A DNA stretch of 64,000 bases from positions 124,001 through 188,000 of the forward strand of contig JACZWU010000005.1 of assembly GCA_022571985.1 (NCBI GenBank), read 5' to 3'. The position numbers and the translations under genes were made by a program. Shown here piece by piece: positions 1 to 9,087 of the stretch. The number at the start of each line of letters is the position of its first letter. Within the stretch, counting starts at the first letter, position 1. A model generated the notes under the pieces. It was not told where the DNA came from and made no database searches. It worked only from the letters and a program-made list of their open reading frames with translations. The DNA is from Candidatus Zixiibacteriota bacterium (lineage in GTDB: Bacteria > Zixibacteria > MSB-5A5 > GN15 > FEB-12).

Positions 1-465
1 GCCGGTTTGATAAAGCGTGAATTTGAAAACAGAAATATTGAGCTGATGAAAATAGATGAAAAATCTCAAGAAGTCGAGAGTGGATCAAGCGCCGTTCTTT
101 GTTTTTATTCCGACAGAAAGACCGAGACACAACTCGTCTGCCGCTTTTTTGAAGAGCTGGACTTTTTCGTGGCGCCGTCCCACGAGCGTACCAACTGGGC
201 TATGGGATTAGGCCTGCCAATGTTTATTTTAGAACCAGCCATCGGGCCGTTTTCGCCTTTGAACCGGGAAATTTTGCTGGAAGCTGGTGTCGCAGAAAGT
301 ATGAATTCAGCCGAAGATGCCAAGCGGTTTGGTGAAAAGTTCAATGAGTTGAAAAAGAGCCGGAAACTGCAGCAGATGTCCGAATCTGGCTGGGAAAAGC
401 ATCCCATTACTGGTTTTCAGACTATATGCGACTTTTTGGTTAACAAACAGACTCAATTTGCGTAA
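1..465 (+). CDS. Conserved hypothetical protein, possibly the C-terminal part of a GT-B-like protein (5'-truncated by window edge)
   Basis: Frame is open to window position 1. The stretch 'THERTNWAMGLGLPMFILEPAIGPFSPLNREILLEAGVA' type sequence resembles a nucleotide-sugar-binding half, but this is weak. Confidence 0.5.
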   Translation, partial: AGLIKREFENRNIELMKIDEKSQEVESGSSAVLCFYSDRKTETQLVCRFFEELDFFVAPSHERTNWAMGLGLPMFILEPAIGPFSPLNREILLEAGVAESMNSAEDAKRFGEKFNELKKSRKLQQMSESGWEKHPITGFQTICDFLVNKQTQFA

Positions 466-494
466 ATTATTTAGAATTAAGTAATATTATAAAT

Positions 495-2150
495 ATGCTA
501 AAATTAGTAGGTACAGACGGAAATCGCTATTACTCCTGGATTCTGGAACCGGGTAAGTATATAGTAGGTCGCAAAGAAGAGTGTGAATTTTTTCTGCCCG
601 ACAGAACTGTTTCACGGCGTCATGCTGAAATTGAAGTTGCCAACGGCAGCGATGAAATAATCATTCATGATTTGGGAAGTCACAACGGTACTTGTGTCAA
701 TGGCCGCAGATTTACCGGAAGTATAGCAGTTCGGCTGAACGATACTGTCATGTTCGGTCAGGTAGAGTTCCGAGTAACCTCGCTCGATGACCCGGCCAGA
801 CAAGCCAATAAAACGCCGACAACAACTCAGCTGGCGCAGTACGATCCGGAGAAATCGGTCGTTTTAGATATCAAAGAAGCGCTGCAACCGCTGCCCTCTA
901 AAATCACTGATATACCAGAGCTATGGAGTACGCTTTCAGATATGGCGCGAATGCTGGTTTTACCTGAGCCGAAAGAAGTCATGCTTCAGCGTTCTTTAAA
1001 GTTAGTATCAAAAGTAGTACCGGCAGACAGGCTGGCAGTGCTGTCGACTTCGCCGGACATGAAATCTGTTTATACCGATGCTGTGCTGCTGCCATCAGGC
1101 ATAGACCCGGGTACTTTTACTCTGTCCAAAACGATTATCAATGAAATATTGACCAACAAAACTTCTGTTTTGATAGGCGACTCAAGCAGCGATGAACGTT
1201 TTGCCCGGCAGGAGTCAATTGTAGCTTCGAATTTGAAGTCGGCCATGGCAGTACCTCTGTTTGATGAAGGTAAAGTGCTGGGAATTTTATACGCAGATAC
1301 GGCCAATCCACTGCACTGTTACAGCAACGATTATCTGCGGTTGTTCGCAACCTTCGGCAATATCATTGCATCCAGACTGGTCAACTATACTCTCATAAAC
1401 GAACGGCAGGAAAAACAACTGTTGGAAGCAGAGCTGGACAGGGCCGCACAAATTCAGGAAAATCTGCTGACCAAAAACATTCCAGAATTCCCCGGCTACG
1501 CCATTCATCCCTTTCAGGAGCAGTGCCAGGCAGTTGGCGGAGATTTGTATGATCTGGCGCTTCTTCCCGACGGCAAGCTGTTTTTCTTAGTCGCCGATGT
1601 CAGCGGCAAAGGCATGGGGGCGGCTCTTTTGATGTCAAATATTCTGGCATCCTTCAGGATCAAGTATAGTGATCCCAATTTTGAACTTGCCGCGGCGATT
1701 AAGCAGGTTTCAATTCAACTTCACAAATATACTGCTGCTCAGGATTTCGCTACCTTCTTTGGCGGTATTATCGACCCGGAAACGCACACTTTGAGTTTTG
1801 TAAATGCCGGACACAATCCGCCGCTGGTAGTGAGAAAGAACGGAGATTCAGAGTTTCTTGAAGCTTCGGGAGTAATGATTGGCGCTTTTGATTTCAGCGA
1901 ATGGCAGCTTGATCAAACGAAGTTTAACCCCGGGGATGTTTTATTTGTCTTCACTGACGGAGTATCTGAAGCTAACAACAGCAAAGATATGCAATACGGT
2001 GAAGAGCGCATAAAAGAAATGATAATTAAGAACCGAACCGACCAGCCGGATGAAATTGCCAGGAAACTTTTTGACGACATAATGGTATTTGTAGAAAATG
2101 AGCCGAGAGCAGATGATATTACGATGCTCATAGTAAAGAGAGGGAATTGA
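495..2150 (+). CDS. FHA domain + GAF domain + SpoIIE/PP2C-type serine phosphatase (RsbU-like)
   Basis: N-terminal FHA signature (GKYIVGRKEECEFFLPDRTVSRRHAEI…DLGSHNGTCVNG), GAF-like middle, C-terminal PP2C_SIIE motifs (VGGDLYDLALLPDGKLFFLVADVSGKGMGAALLMS; FVNAGHNPPL; LFVFTDGVSEA). Confidence 0.9.
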   Translation: MLKLVGTDGNRYYSWILEPGKYIVGRKEECEFFLPDRTVSRRHAEIEVANGSDEIIIHDLGSHNGTCVNGRRFTGSIAVRLNDTVMFGQVEFRVTSLDDPARQANKTPTTTQLAQYDPEKSVVLDIKEALQPLPSKITDIPELWSTLSDMARMLVLPEPKEVMLQRSLKLVSKVVPADRLAVLSTSPDMKSVYTDAVLLPSGIDPGTFTLSKTIINEILTNKTSVLIGDSSSDERFARQESIVASNLKSAMAVPLFDEGKVLGILYADTANPLHCYSNDYLRLFATFGNIIASRLVNYTLINERQEKQLLEAELDRAAQIQENLLTKNIPEFPGYAIHPFQEQCQAVGGDLYDLALLPDGKLFFLVADVSGKGMGAALLMSNILASFRIKYSDPNFELAAAIKQVSIQLHKYTAAQDFATFFGGIIDPETHTLSFVNAGHNPPLVVRKNGDSEFLEASGVMIGAFDFSEWQLDQTKFNPGDVLFVFTDGVSEANNSKDMQYGEERIKEMIIKNRTDQPDEIARKLFDDIMVFVENEPRADDITMLIVKRGN

Positions 2151-5143
2151 TGTTTGAAGTTGGTGACAAGTTTGCTCATTTTGAAATTCTGTCTAAAATC
2201 GGCGAAGGCGGCATGGGGGAAGTCTATCTCGCCAAAGATTTGAAACTCAATAGACGGGTAGCCATCAAAGTATTGCATCAAGAATCATCTGATGAGAAAG
2301 AACGCAAGGATCGCTTTATCAGAGAAGCACAGACGGCAGCACAAATCAACCATCCGAACGTAATGGGGATTTTTGATATTGGCAGTTCTGAAATAAATGG
2401 CAAAGAATTCAGTTACATCGTATCGGAATATATATCCGGCAGGCACTTGACAGATATCATAAGCAAAAGTAGTCACGACCTAAAAGAATTAGTACGAATA
2501 GCTGAGAGAATTGCGGCCGGTCTGGCAGCGGCACACCGCTTAAATATCGTGCACAGAGACATTAAGGCTGACAACATAATGATAGAGGAGGGTGGAGAAC
2601 CAAAGATTCTGGACTTTGGGCTGGCCAAAGCAGTTCAAGGGATGTTTTTTGATAAAGACAGCGAGACAACCAAGACGCTCTCTCAAGAATTGACTAAAGC
2701 CGGAAAAATTCTGGGCACAGTATCATATATGTCGCCGGAACAGGCCAGAGGCGAGAAAGTTGATATTCGCTCTGATATATTTTCGTTTGGAATTTTGCTT
2801 TATCGCATGGTTACAGGTGAATTTCCCTTTGAGGGTCCTACTCAGGTTTCTACACTGGCTAAAATACTTGAATCAAATCCCGAACCGCCCAGCGCCAGGA
2901 ACCAAAATATTCCTTTAGAGCTTGAGCGCATAATTGATAAATGTTTGCGCAAAGACGTAGCCGACCGCTATCAAGGCGCATCTGATCTGGTGGTGGATCT
3001 TCGCGGAGTCAGGCGCCAGTATAACAGAGGCGTTACCGATTCTGTTTCATCTATAAGTGTAATGGATAAAGAGATTGCCAAAGTTAAAGGATTCAAGTTT
3101 TTCCCCAAATTTGCAAACAGAATACTTATAATTGAAGCAGCAGCTGGCATAGCAGTGGTTATTGCCTTTCTTATTTTTTCAGATATGTTCTCCGCGGCAG
3201 AAAGCGGGAATACAGTGACGACGATTGAAAACAGCCTGGCAATAATAGGATTTGAAAACAAGACCGGCGATGAAAGCTATGACTGGCTTACAACAGGTTT
3301 ACCTGAGATCCTCTTAACAGATCTTTCTCAATTGTCTTCGCTGAAAATAATCAGCAGAGAGAGAATATTTGACTGCTTCCCGGATAAGAATGCTCCTCAT
3401 TCTCATGAAGCATGTGTCAAAGCTGCTCAGTCTCTGGGTGCTTCCAAAATTCTGACTGGCTCATTTTACCGCTTGGGTAAAGATATGATACGAATCGATG
3501 CCCGGCTTGAAGATGTCGCTACCGGAACTATCATACTTGCCGAAAAAGTTGTCGGCACTGATCCATTTTCTCTGGTCGATAGTTTAACCATGAAGTTGGC
3601 AGCGTCGCTGGGCATAGCTGACATAGAGGGCAAACAGACTGTTTCAATGTATATGACCTCTTCTGAGGAAGCATTCAGACACTATATAGCTGGTGTACAG
3701 AAGTTTGTGGGGCATAATTACGACGATGCCCGCGAATTGTTTAGTAAAGCGCTCGAAATTGACTCGACATTCGCTATGCCTTATCTGAGAATAGGCATGA
3801 GCTATGTTTTTCAGGGGCGGCCTCAACAGAGCAAAGAATATTTTAGAAAGGCGAACAGCTACCAGGACAAACTCCCGCAAAGAGATAGAAATTTGTTAGA
3901 TATATATTCTGATCTCTGGCTAAATCAAGAGTTTGACGACGCCTTTACCAAGTTAGAAGTCTTTGTGAAGAACTTTCCAAACGACAAAGAAGGCAGAGCA
4001 ATTTACGGAATATTGATATTCCAGTTTCAGCACGATACGACCAGGGCATTGGCACAAGTAGATACTGCTTTGCAGCTGGACCCCTTATTTTTGCTTGCTC
4101 ATAATTTCAACATGCTTATTTACGCAAGTAGCGGATACTATGATAAAGCAATTGAAACAGGAAAGCTGGTTAAGAAGATTAGCCCTGACTCCCCGCTTTC
4201 CTATGACGGACTGGCCGGAGTGTATAAAGAAACAGGCCAGCTCGACAGGGCATTAGATGAATATAAAGAGCTTGTTGAAAAATTCCCTTCCGAAAACTGG
4301 GCCTTGAGGAATATTAGCCAACTGTATATAATCAAGCGAAAATTCGACAGCGCCTATTATTATCTGGAAAAATTTAAGGCCAGCGCAAAAACCGATGCCT
4401 ACGATTTGCGACGATATTATAGAGGAATCGCGAATCTCAAGATTTGGCAGGGTGAATTCCGTGAGGCAACTAAGAACATCTTACGGGCCATTGAGTACTC
4501 TACCAAAACTAATGATAGTGTAATTGTACATTCAGACTATTCAAGTCTGGCACGGTACCATCACCGAAACGGAAACAGCGACAGCGCCATTCTTTACGCA
4601 GACTCAGGCAGGTTATGGGCTACTGCCTTAGACAAGATTGATTATTCGTTCCAGCTTCTGCAATTTGATTACTCCCGACGAGATGAAGCGCGAAAAATTT
4701 TCAAAAGTGAATGGTCAGGATTTAGAGCGAAATTGCCATCAGACTTTCTGGCCCTACTGGATGCCCTCGGGGATATTTTCGAGGCAAGATACAATGCAGA
4801 TACTGCTGCAATATTGGCTGGAAGTAAACTGATTGGAGAACTCCAAAACAATGACGCTACCTCTCAAAACAGATGGAATCTGGGAGTAATGCATGTACAG
4901 TTCCACGAGTATGAAGCAGGCATAAGAATTCTTCAGGAATTTGTCGATGCAGAAGACCAGTCGCATGCTGCCTACGTATATCTACTGGCCAAGTACTATC
5001 TCGGCGTGGCCAACCAGGCGCTCGGAAACAGTAACGAAGCGGTTGAAAACTTTACAGAAATGCTGACCTACTGGACTGATCCCGATATAGAAACAAAGGA
5101 AATCAAAGACGCCCATAAACGACTGGCAGAATTAATAAGCTGA
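2150..5143 (+). CDS. Membrane Ser/Thr protein kinase with TolB-like and TPR extracytoplasmic region
   Basis: Kinase motifs IGEGGMGEVYLAKD, VAIKVL, HRDIKADN, DFGLA, SYMSPEQARG; TM near residue 330; TPR array at C-terminus. ATG at 2150 overlaps the upstream stop by one base (TGATG); the ORF track start at 2147 is a TTG. Confidence 0.93.
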   Translation: MFEVGDKFAHFEILSKIGEGGMGEVYLAKDLKLNRRVAIKVLHQESSDEKERKDRFIREAQTAAQINHPNVMGIFDIGSSEINGKEFSYIVSEYISGRHLTDIISKSSHDLKELVRIAERIAAGLAAAHRLNIVHRDIKADNIMIEEGGEPKILDFGLAKAVQGMFFDKDSETTKTLSQELTKAGKILGTVSYMSPEQARGEKVDIRSDIFSFGILLYRMVTGEFPFEGPTQVSTLAKILESNPEPPSARNQNIPLELERIIDKCLRKDVADRYQGASDLVVDLRGVRRQYNRGVTDSVSSISVMDKEIAKVKGFKFFPKFANRILIIEAAAGIAVVIAFLIFSDMFSAAESGNTVTTIENSLAIIGFENKTGDESYDWLTTGLPEILLTDLSQLSSLKIISRERIFDCFPDKNAPHSHEACVKAAQSLGASKILTGSFYRLGKDMIRIDARLEDVATGTIILAEKVVGTDPFSLVDSLTMKLAASLGIADIEGKQTVSMYMTSSEEAFRHYIAGVQKFVGHNYDDARELFSKALEIDSTFAMPYLRIGMSYVFQGRPQQSKEYFRKANSYQDKLPQRDRNLLDIYSDLWLNQEFDDAFTKLEVFVKNFPNDKEGRAIYGILIFQFQHDTTRALAQVDTALQLDPLFLLAHNFNMLIYASSGYYDKAIETGKLVKKISPDSPLSYDGLAGVYKETGQLDRALDEYKELVEKFPSENWALRNISQLYIIKRKFDSAYYYLEKFKASAKTDAYDLRRYYRGIANLKIWQGEFREATKNILRAIEYSTKTNDSVIVHSDYSSLARYHHRNGNSDSAILYADSGRLWATALDKIDYSFQLLQFDYSRRDEARKIFKSEWSGFRAKLPSDFLALLDALGDIFEARYNADTAAILAGSKLIGELQNNDATSQNRWNLGVMHVQFHEYEAGIRILQEFVDAEDQSHAAYVYLLAKYYLGVANQALGNSNEAVENFTEMLTYWTDPDIETKEIKDAHKRLAELIS

Positions 5144-5188
5144 GAAATTATATTTCACCGAACTTATTTCACCTGATCCTTTTGTGAC

Positions 5189-5216
5189 TTGTCCCTATGG
5201 TGTCTGAGCTTATATT
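5189..5216 (+). promoter_or_regulatory. Putative sigma70-type promoter (TTGTCC-N16-TATATT) upstream of MFS gene
   Basis: ttgtcc ctatggtgtctgagct tatatt, 10 bp before the MFS start codon at 5226. Confidence 0.35.
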
Positions 5217-5225
5217 AGCGGGAAG

Positions 5226-6455
5226 ATGATAGCTCGTTTTTTTCGCTTTACCAGAAAATTTGATAAAAATCTCTGGGTCTTGTCAGCCGGATGGTTTGTC
5301 AGCGCTTTGGGCTTTGCTCTCTCAATTCCGTTTATCGCCATCTATTTTAATGCTAAGCTCGGTCTGACCATTACCGAAGTCGGCATATTTTTTGGAGTGA
5401 CGGCAATAGTACGCGCTATTTTTCAGGGGATCGGAGGGGAACTTTCAGACAGAATAGATCGCCGCTCGATTTTAATCTTCGCGCAGGCCGCACGGTCCGT
5501 TTCACTATTGATGATAGCAATTTCTATTGGTTTTGACTGGGGCTTCTGGGCTGTTTCCGGATTCCTGGTAGTCAGCTCGATATTTGGCGCTGTTTTTCAG
5601 CCAATTGCTAATGCCATGGTCTCGGATATCCTGCCGGAGCATTTAAGGCTGGACGGCTACTCTATAACCCGTTCTGCTATGAATCTCGGCTGGGCTGTCG
5701 GTCCTGCACTTGGCGGCTTGATGGCGTCAAAGTCGTACGCTGCTTTGTTTATAGCGGCATCAATAGTCACGCTGATTGCGTCGCTTCTGTTTTTGTTCTT
5801 TTTGAAACCTGTACCATATGAACGGGCCAAAGATAAATTCAAATTCAAAGATATAATCACAGTAAAAGACGACCCCAATTTTTTAACGCATTGTGCGCTG
5901 ACATTCATCCTATTTCTGGTGGTTGCTCAGTTAATAGCTCCGTTTTCGGTCTATGCGGTGCAGATAGTAGGCTTGAGTGAACTTGAGCTCGGTTATTTGT
6001 TTGCAGTTAACGGCCTGTTAGTGGGCTTGTGTCAGCTCCCTGTTACCAGATTATTATCTGGCATAAAAATGACAACCCAACTGGCGATTGGGGCAGTCCT
6101 TTATGCTATCGGCTACACCTTAGTCGGAGCAGTGAACGGCTTTTGGTTTCTTATGATGGCCCTGGTAGTTGTTACTATGGGCGAACTGGCGATATCACCG
6201 CCTTCAATTACCTTAACTTCGAGATTGGCACCCAAAGGCCAGATGGGTCGATACATGGGTATCTATGGTTTTATGATGGCTTCGGGCTGGTCGTTTGGTC
6301 CGCTCTATGGCGGAATTATTCTGGACAGACTAGCTTTCGATTCGCCGCTGCTGGCCTGGGCAGCTATTTCTTCATTGGCGGTAGTAGCAGCTGCAGGTTA
6401 TATGATGTTTCAGCGGAAAATAAGCGATGACATAAACAGGCCCAGAATTACTTAA
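5226..6455 (+). CDS. MFS transporter
   Basis: ~12 hydrophobic segments; MFS loop motif GGELSDRIDRRSILI between TM2 and TM3. Confidence 0.88.
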   Translation: MIARFFRFTRKFDKNLWVLSAGWFVSALGFALSIPFIAIYFNAKLGLTITEVGIFFGVTAIVRAIFQGIGGELSDRIDRRSILIFAQAARSVSLLMIAISIGFDWGFWAVSGFLVVSSIFGAVFQPIANAMVSDILPEHLRLDGYSITRSAMNLGWAVGPALGGLMASKSYAALFIAASIVTLIASLLFLFFLKPVPYERAKDKFKFKDIITVKDDPNFLTHCALTFILFLVVAQLIAPFSVYAVQIVGLSELELGYLFAVNGLLVGLCQLPVTRLLSGIKMTTQLAIGAVLYAIGYTLVGAVNGFWFLMMALVVVTMGELAISPPSITLTSRLAPKGQMGRYMGIYGFMMASGWSFGPLYGGIILDRLAFDSPLLAWAAISSLAVVAAAGYMMFQRKISDDINRPRIT

Positions 6456-9078
6456 CGATAACCAGCTTGCCCATCTGAGTTCTCGTATCAGATTCCACGA
6501 CCCAATAGTACAGGCCTGAGACGATAGATTGAGTATTCCTTGAAATGAGGTCCCAGGTGTCATGTGATGCAGAAGGTTCGGCCGGGTTCTTATCATGAAA
6601 AATTTCTTTGATCAGATCTCCATCCAGTGAATAGATTGAAATCTTGCATTTAGCAGGTAAATTCGCAAAATGAATTCGTTTCGCTCTGGACGATGCCAAA
6701 TTAGTACCAAGATTTTCAAAGCCGCGTTCTTCGTAATTTCTGTCGCTGCGGTAAGGATTGGGATAGACGAAAACATTTAATTCATTCTGAATGACTGAGT
6801 CCACCGTTTCCATCGGATATTCAATAATCATATTATTGAGTTTGTCAGTTTCTAAAGCCGGCAAGCCTGCTACGGGTGAGCCGAAATCAAAGGTGGTAAC
6901 TGATACGTAATAGGGGACGGTCGGCAGGAGATTTTCGATTTCAAATTCATATTCGTAATACATCGGCAGGGGCTCGCCATGCTCGAATGTAACTTCCGCC
7001 GGATCCCAGAGCGATGGGTCGGTGCCTGGTACTGTGGTTATATTGGGATAGGCTTTTCTAATGGTGCCGGACGCTCCTAATTCAGAAACATTAAAATCCT
7101 GAGGTGTGAAATAGTATAGCTCGCCTGCCCAGCTCAAGGGTGAGTTCGCCCGGAATATCATCGGGTCAAAATTAGGGTCGCCGTAAATGGCTCTGAGAGA
7201 ATCAAGCGTGAAAGGGATACCTTCCAGCACCCATTTATTAGACTGAGTTGATGTTGAGTTGTAGCGGTAGCGGTTAAAGTTTTCCCTGTCATATGATGTT
7301 ATCAGTGAAAAACTGGTTCGGCGGTCATCGCGGGATATATAAACGCGGTAGCCTTCAAAATCGATAAGCCCCGAAAAGATATCTTTACTATTTTCAGAAT
7401 AAAAGCCATTCCAGCGGACCAGCAGATTGCCTACAGTCGGAATTATATTCATTTTTGGGGCGGGTGGCGGACCGGCTCCTCGAAAGTCAGGAACGCCGTC
7501 GCCTTTGTACCAGAAAGTATCCGAGGCAGAATAGGTCCAATTTGTATCTATATCTATAATTATTGAATCTATAATTGTGGTGTCAATTGAAGTTATAAAC
7601 GAATCGGTGGCACAGACACGGTATTCGCCGGAATAACCGTCATCATCCGTATCTACTCCGGGATTATCATAAACCCAGGATGCCCAGCGGGCGTTAGTGG
7701 CCAGGTTATCAAAATTCAGTTTCTGAATATATCGATGAGGAGCCATCGGGTCAAAATCGTCAAAATCATTGGGGTTGACATGAAAGTCAGAACCGGCTAC
7801 CCAGGCAAATGAAATTGGTAGAGTTTCTCCCGGGTCGATATTAAACGGTCCGAACGAGAGTATATATCTGGTGTCGTAACCCGATGCATATACCAGGGCG
7901 TCGGCAGGGGGCCTGATATAACCTTCGCCGGTATGATCCAGAGCAACTGTCAACAGGTCATAATCAAACTCCTGGTGGCGAAGCACGTAGTATTTATTTT
8001 TGTCTCCAAGTGGCGTACCTAATCTCGCCCCAAAACTCCGGAAAGGGTCGTTGGGAGCCGGGAGTTTTCTCGGTCCGAAATCTGCGGCGGCGTTGCCATA
8101 GTTAGTAATCCACCAGTTAAAAGAATATTCGAGCGAATCAGATGGTGTTCTTACCACCATAGTTGCCAATACGCTTTTTACCGAGCGGCTGTCCCACAAA
8201 CCGCCATCTGGGTCACCATCGTTGTCTGCATGCCAGGCCATATTTAAAGTATCAACAAAGTTGCAGCCTTCGGGTGCCGGATGGGTTCTGTAAAAGCCGA
8301 CCATGTCATCGTTCCAGCCGGTGGGATCGTTTCTGGAAATGTGAAAAGCATCTCCGTCAACATATATACCCATATAGACCTGACGAAGTACATCTGTACC
8401 GATATTGGTAACCTTGTAGTCAAATAATACAAAGTCCTCGGCATAGGAATAACTCCAGGCCATAGAGCGCTGGTCAATGCGAAGCCCAAGCGGTTTGTGT
8501 CTGGTCTGATCGAACTGGTCTGGCGATATCAGGGCAGAATTTGTAACCGTATCGAAATATTGGCAGATAATGTCCTGCTCAGAAAAGCCGAGTCGCTCCG
8601 GGTCGTAGTAAATGCTGTTGATGTCCATCGAGCGGTACTCAAACTCGCCTAGCTGCCCCGGCAAAGCCCAAAATTCTAGATTTTCATAGTAATCTTCGTT
8701 GGCAGTAGAAACGAGTGTATCCCTGCCCACAATCGCTCCAATCCAGAGCGCCCCGACCCAGAGATAAACTAAGTCGCTGTTTTTGGGGTGAACACATGAG
8801 GGAATTGCCCCGCCGGTCAGCGGATCGGTGATGGTTTGTCCCAAGGTTCCAAAAGTACCGTTGTTGGCAATGGCCAGTTGAATATTTCCCCTGTTGTGCG
8901 CGGTATATTCAACTTTGGGAAGTTCCACACTGCGTTGTGAGTAAGTCATAAATTTCTTAGAATATTTTAATTTTGGATTGATAGTGTCTCTGGCTATGAC
9001 TGTCGCAGAATTGTATATAAATAAGAGAGCCGTCCCAAGAATTATAATGAGACGGCTTTTGTCCAAGAATGTTTTCAT
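6448..9078 (-). CDS. Secreted protein with C-terminal FlgD-like/T9SS-type sorting domain (paralog 1 of tandem array)
   Basis: Signal peptide; shared blocks FDYKVTNIG…VYMGIYVDGDA, GDGVPDFRGAGPPPAP, DFEGYRVYISRDDR, VYPNPYRSDRNYEERGFE, VVSGLYYWVVESDTRTQMGKLVIVK. Strongly similar to the next two ORFs. Confidence 0.8.
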   Translation of the reverse strand: MKTFLDKSRLIIILGTALLFIYNSATVIARDTINPKLKYSKKFMTYSQRSVELPKVEYTAHNRGNIQLAIANNGTFGTLGQTITDPLTGGAIPSCVHPKNSDLVYLWVGALWIGAIVGRDTLVSTANEDYYENLEFWALPGQLGEFEYRSMDINSIYYDPERLGFSEQDIICQYFDTVTNSALISPDQFDQTRHKPLGLRIDQRSMAWSYSYAEDFVLFDYKVTNIGTDVLRQVYMGIYVDGDAFHISRNDPTGWNDDMVGFYRTHPAPEGCNFVDTLNMAWHADNDGDPDGGLWDSRSVKSVLATMVVRTPSDSLEYSFNWWITNYGNAAADFGPRKLPAPNDPFRSFGARLGTPLGDKNKYYVLRHQEFDYDLLTVALDHTGEGYIRPPADALVYASGYDTRYILSFGPFNIDPGETLPISFAWVAGSDFHVNPNDFDDFDPMAPHRYIQKLNFDNLATNARWASWVYDNPGVDTDDDGYSGEYRVCATDSFITSIDTTIIDSIIIDIDTNWTYSASDTFWYKGDGVPDFRGAGPPPAPKMNIIPTVGNLLVRWNGFYSENSKDIFSGLIDFEGYRVYISRDDRRTSFSLITSYDRENFNRYRYNSTSTQSNKWVLEGIPFTLDSLRAIYGDPNFDPMIFRANSPLSWAGELYYFTPQDFNVSELGASGTIRKAYPNITTVPGTDPSLWDPAEVTFEHGEPLPMYYEYEFEIENLLPTVPYYVSVTTFDFGSPVAGLPALETDKLNNMIIEYPMETVDSVIQNELNVFVYPNPYRSDRNYEERGFENLGTNLASSRAKRIHFANLPAKCKISIYSLDGDLIKEIFHDKNPAEPSASHDTWDLISRNTQSIVSGLYYWVVESDTRTQMGKLVIVK

Positions 9079-9087
9079 AGAGTAAAG

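Noticed and set aside
105-407. Antisense ORFs listed in the track opposite clear genes (e.g. 105-407, 1913-2281, 13601-13900, 34037-34468, 55271-55813)
   Set aside because: All lie opposite well-supported coding frames, have atypical composition for this genome and no family resemblance.
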